NCBI GenBank assembly: GCA_021816665.1
Contig: JAKAXI010000115.1
Location: 1 to 6,425 of the forward strand
Source: Bacillota bacterium
Lineage (GTDB): Bacteria > Bacillota > Bacilli > Alicyclobacillales > Alicyclobacillaceae
Reading direction: 5' to 3'
DNA length: 6,425 nt
In this document: piece after piece, positions 6,049 through 6,425 of the stretch
How the letters are laid out: every line of letters begins with the position of its first letter
Numbering within the stretch: the first letter of the stretch is position 1
Made by a program: the position numbers and the translations under genes
Notes under the pieces: model-generated
Seen by the model: only the letters and a program-made list of their open reading frames with translations
The model's database searches: none
What the model was told of the DNA's origin: nothing

Positions 6049-6094
6049 GTATGCCAACTCCACCTGCACCTCATACTACAGGGCAGAAGGGAGT

Positions 6095-6425
6095 GTGGGT
6101 ACACTGGCAGGGGATACGCAGGCGCGTCGGGTCAAGTCAGTACAGGAAGAACCGGGCGCTGTTCCGGGCGGAGAATCCGTGGGTGTGGTGGCAAGCGTGG
6201 AAGCGCTTGGACAAACCGCTCCGGTGCAGGCAGACGAGTCGAACATCTATTGTCTATCGATCATTGGCCAAGTGGAAGGGCACATTGTGTTACCCCCGCA
6301 GAACAAAACAACGAAGTACGAGCACCTGATCCCGCAGTTGGTCGCGATTGAGCAGAACGATAAAATTGAAGGGCTGCTGATCATCTTAAATACGGTCGGT
6401 GGAGATGTTGAGGCGGGGCTTGCCA
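6095..6425 (+). CDS. tepA: TepA, ClpP-fold serine protease, 3' end cut by window
   Basis: The first 110 codons of a TepA/YmfB-family protein, in the Clp protease/crotonase-fold superfamily. In B. subtilis it is named translocation-enhancing protein, and as I recall it has also been tied to degradation of small acid-soluble proteins in spore outgrowth. Recognisable stretches are LGQT in the variable N-terminus, [18 protein letters not shown] (56-73), [14 protein letters not shown] (74-87) and [17 protein letters not shown] (94-110). The nucleophile serine (GGGHS in the Bacillus protein) lies beyond the edge. The position after RNase J matches B. subtilis. The start is uncertain. GTG 6095 gives a 49-residue lead like the long, variable N-terminus of the family, but its best ribosome binding site (AAGGGAG, 6087-6093) is only one base away. 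GTG 6179 has GGAG (6170-6173) at good spacing but leaves only 21 residues before the conserved part. Confidence 0.88.
   Translation, partial: MGTLAGDTQARRVKSVQEEPGAVPGGESVGVVASVEALGQTAPVQADESNIYCLSIIGQVEGHIVLPPQNKTTKYEHLIPQLVAIEQNDKIEGLLIILNTVGGDVEAGLA

Noticed and set aside
6047..6077. Promoter for tepA: TTGTAT (6047-6052), 19 bp, CATACT (6072-6077)
   Set aside because: The -10 matches only four of six bases, the spacing is long, and the -35 overlaps the terminator T run. It is possible but too weak to annotate.
6051..6329. ATG 6051 open frame of 92 codons overlapping tepA
   Set aside because: It is in a different frame from the clearly conserved TepA sequence, lacks a ribosome binding site, and its Trp/Arg-rich product matches nothing.
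1..6425. Mobile elements, CRISPR arrays, tRNA or rRNA genes
   Set aside because: I saw no transposase, no regularly spaced repeats and no cloverleaf or rRNA signature. The gene order is the conserved Bacilli order with no sign of insertion.

Overview
The window is an ordinary chromosomal segment from an endospore-forming Bacillota, probably Bacilli. A member of the Alicyclobacillaceae or a relative would fit the roughly balanced base composition and the divergence from Bacillus, but the genus is an inference. All genes are on the plus strand. Their order (dpaB/spoVFB, asd, dapG, dapA, an RNase J gene, tepA) is the order known from Bacillus subtilis, so this is conserved gene order and not an accessory island.

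Positions 1-3985 hold the aspartate-to-dipicolinate block. DapG phosphorylates aspartate, Asd reduces aspartyl phosphate to aspartate semialdehyde, and DapA condenses the semialdehyde with pyruvate to 4-hydroxy-tetrahydrodipicolinate (HTPA). HTPA goes either to diaminopimelate and lysine for the cell wall and protein, or, in the mother cell during sporulation, to dipicolinate through dipicolinate synthase. The second subunit of that synthase, DpaB, is the cut gene at the left edge. The gaps are 33, 72 and 124 bp. The last one contains a long bulged hairpin without a U tract. A strong terminator at 4009-4036 closes the unit.

Positions 3986-4314 are non-coding: the terminator, a near-consensus sigma-A promoter (TTGTAT, 17 bp, TATAAT) and a leader of about 227 nt that can fold. 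This leads into an RNase J gene that probably starts at a TTG at 4315 behind a strong ribosome binding site. A hairpin terminator at 6023-6048 follows, and then the 5' part of tepA, a ClpP-fold serine protease gene cut by the right edge.

I do not see a new biological system here. Points worth a second look: Asd is of the archaeal/fungal type, not the usual Bacillus type; the RNase J in the rnjB position keeps the full catalytic HxHxDH motif that B. subtilis RNase J2 has lost; the RNase J gene has its own promoter and a long structured leader; an 18-bp perfect palindrome lies early in its coding region; and a 21-bp partial tandem duplication spans its stop codon.
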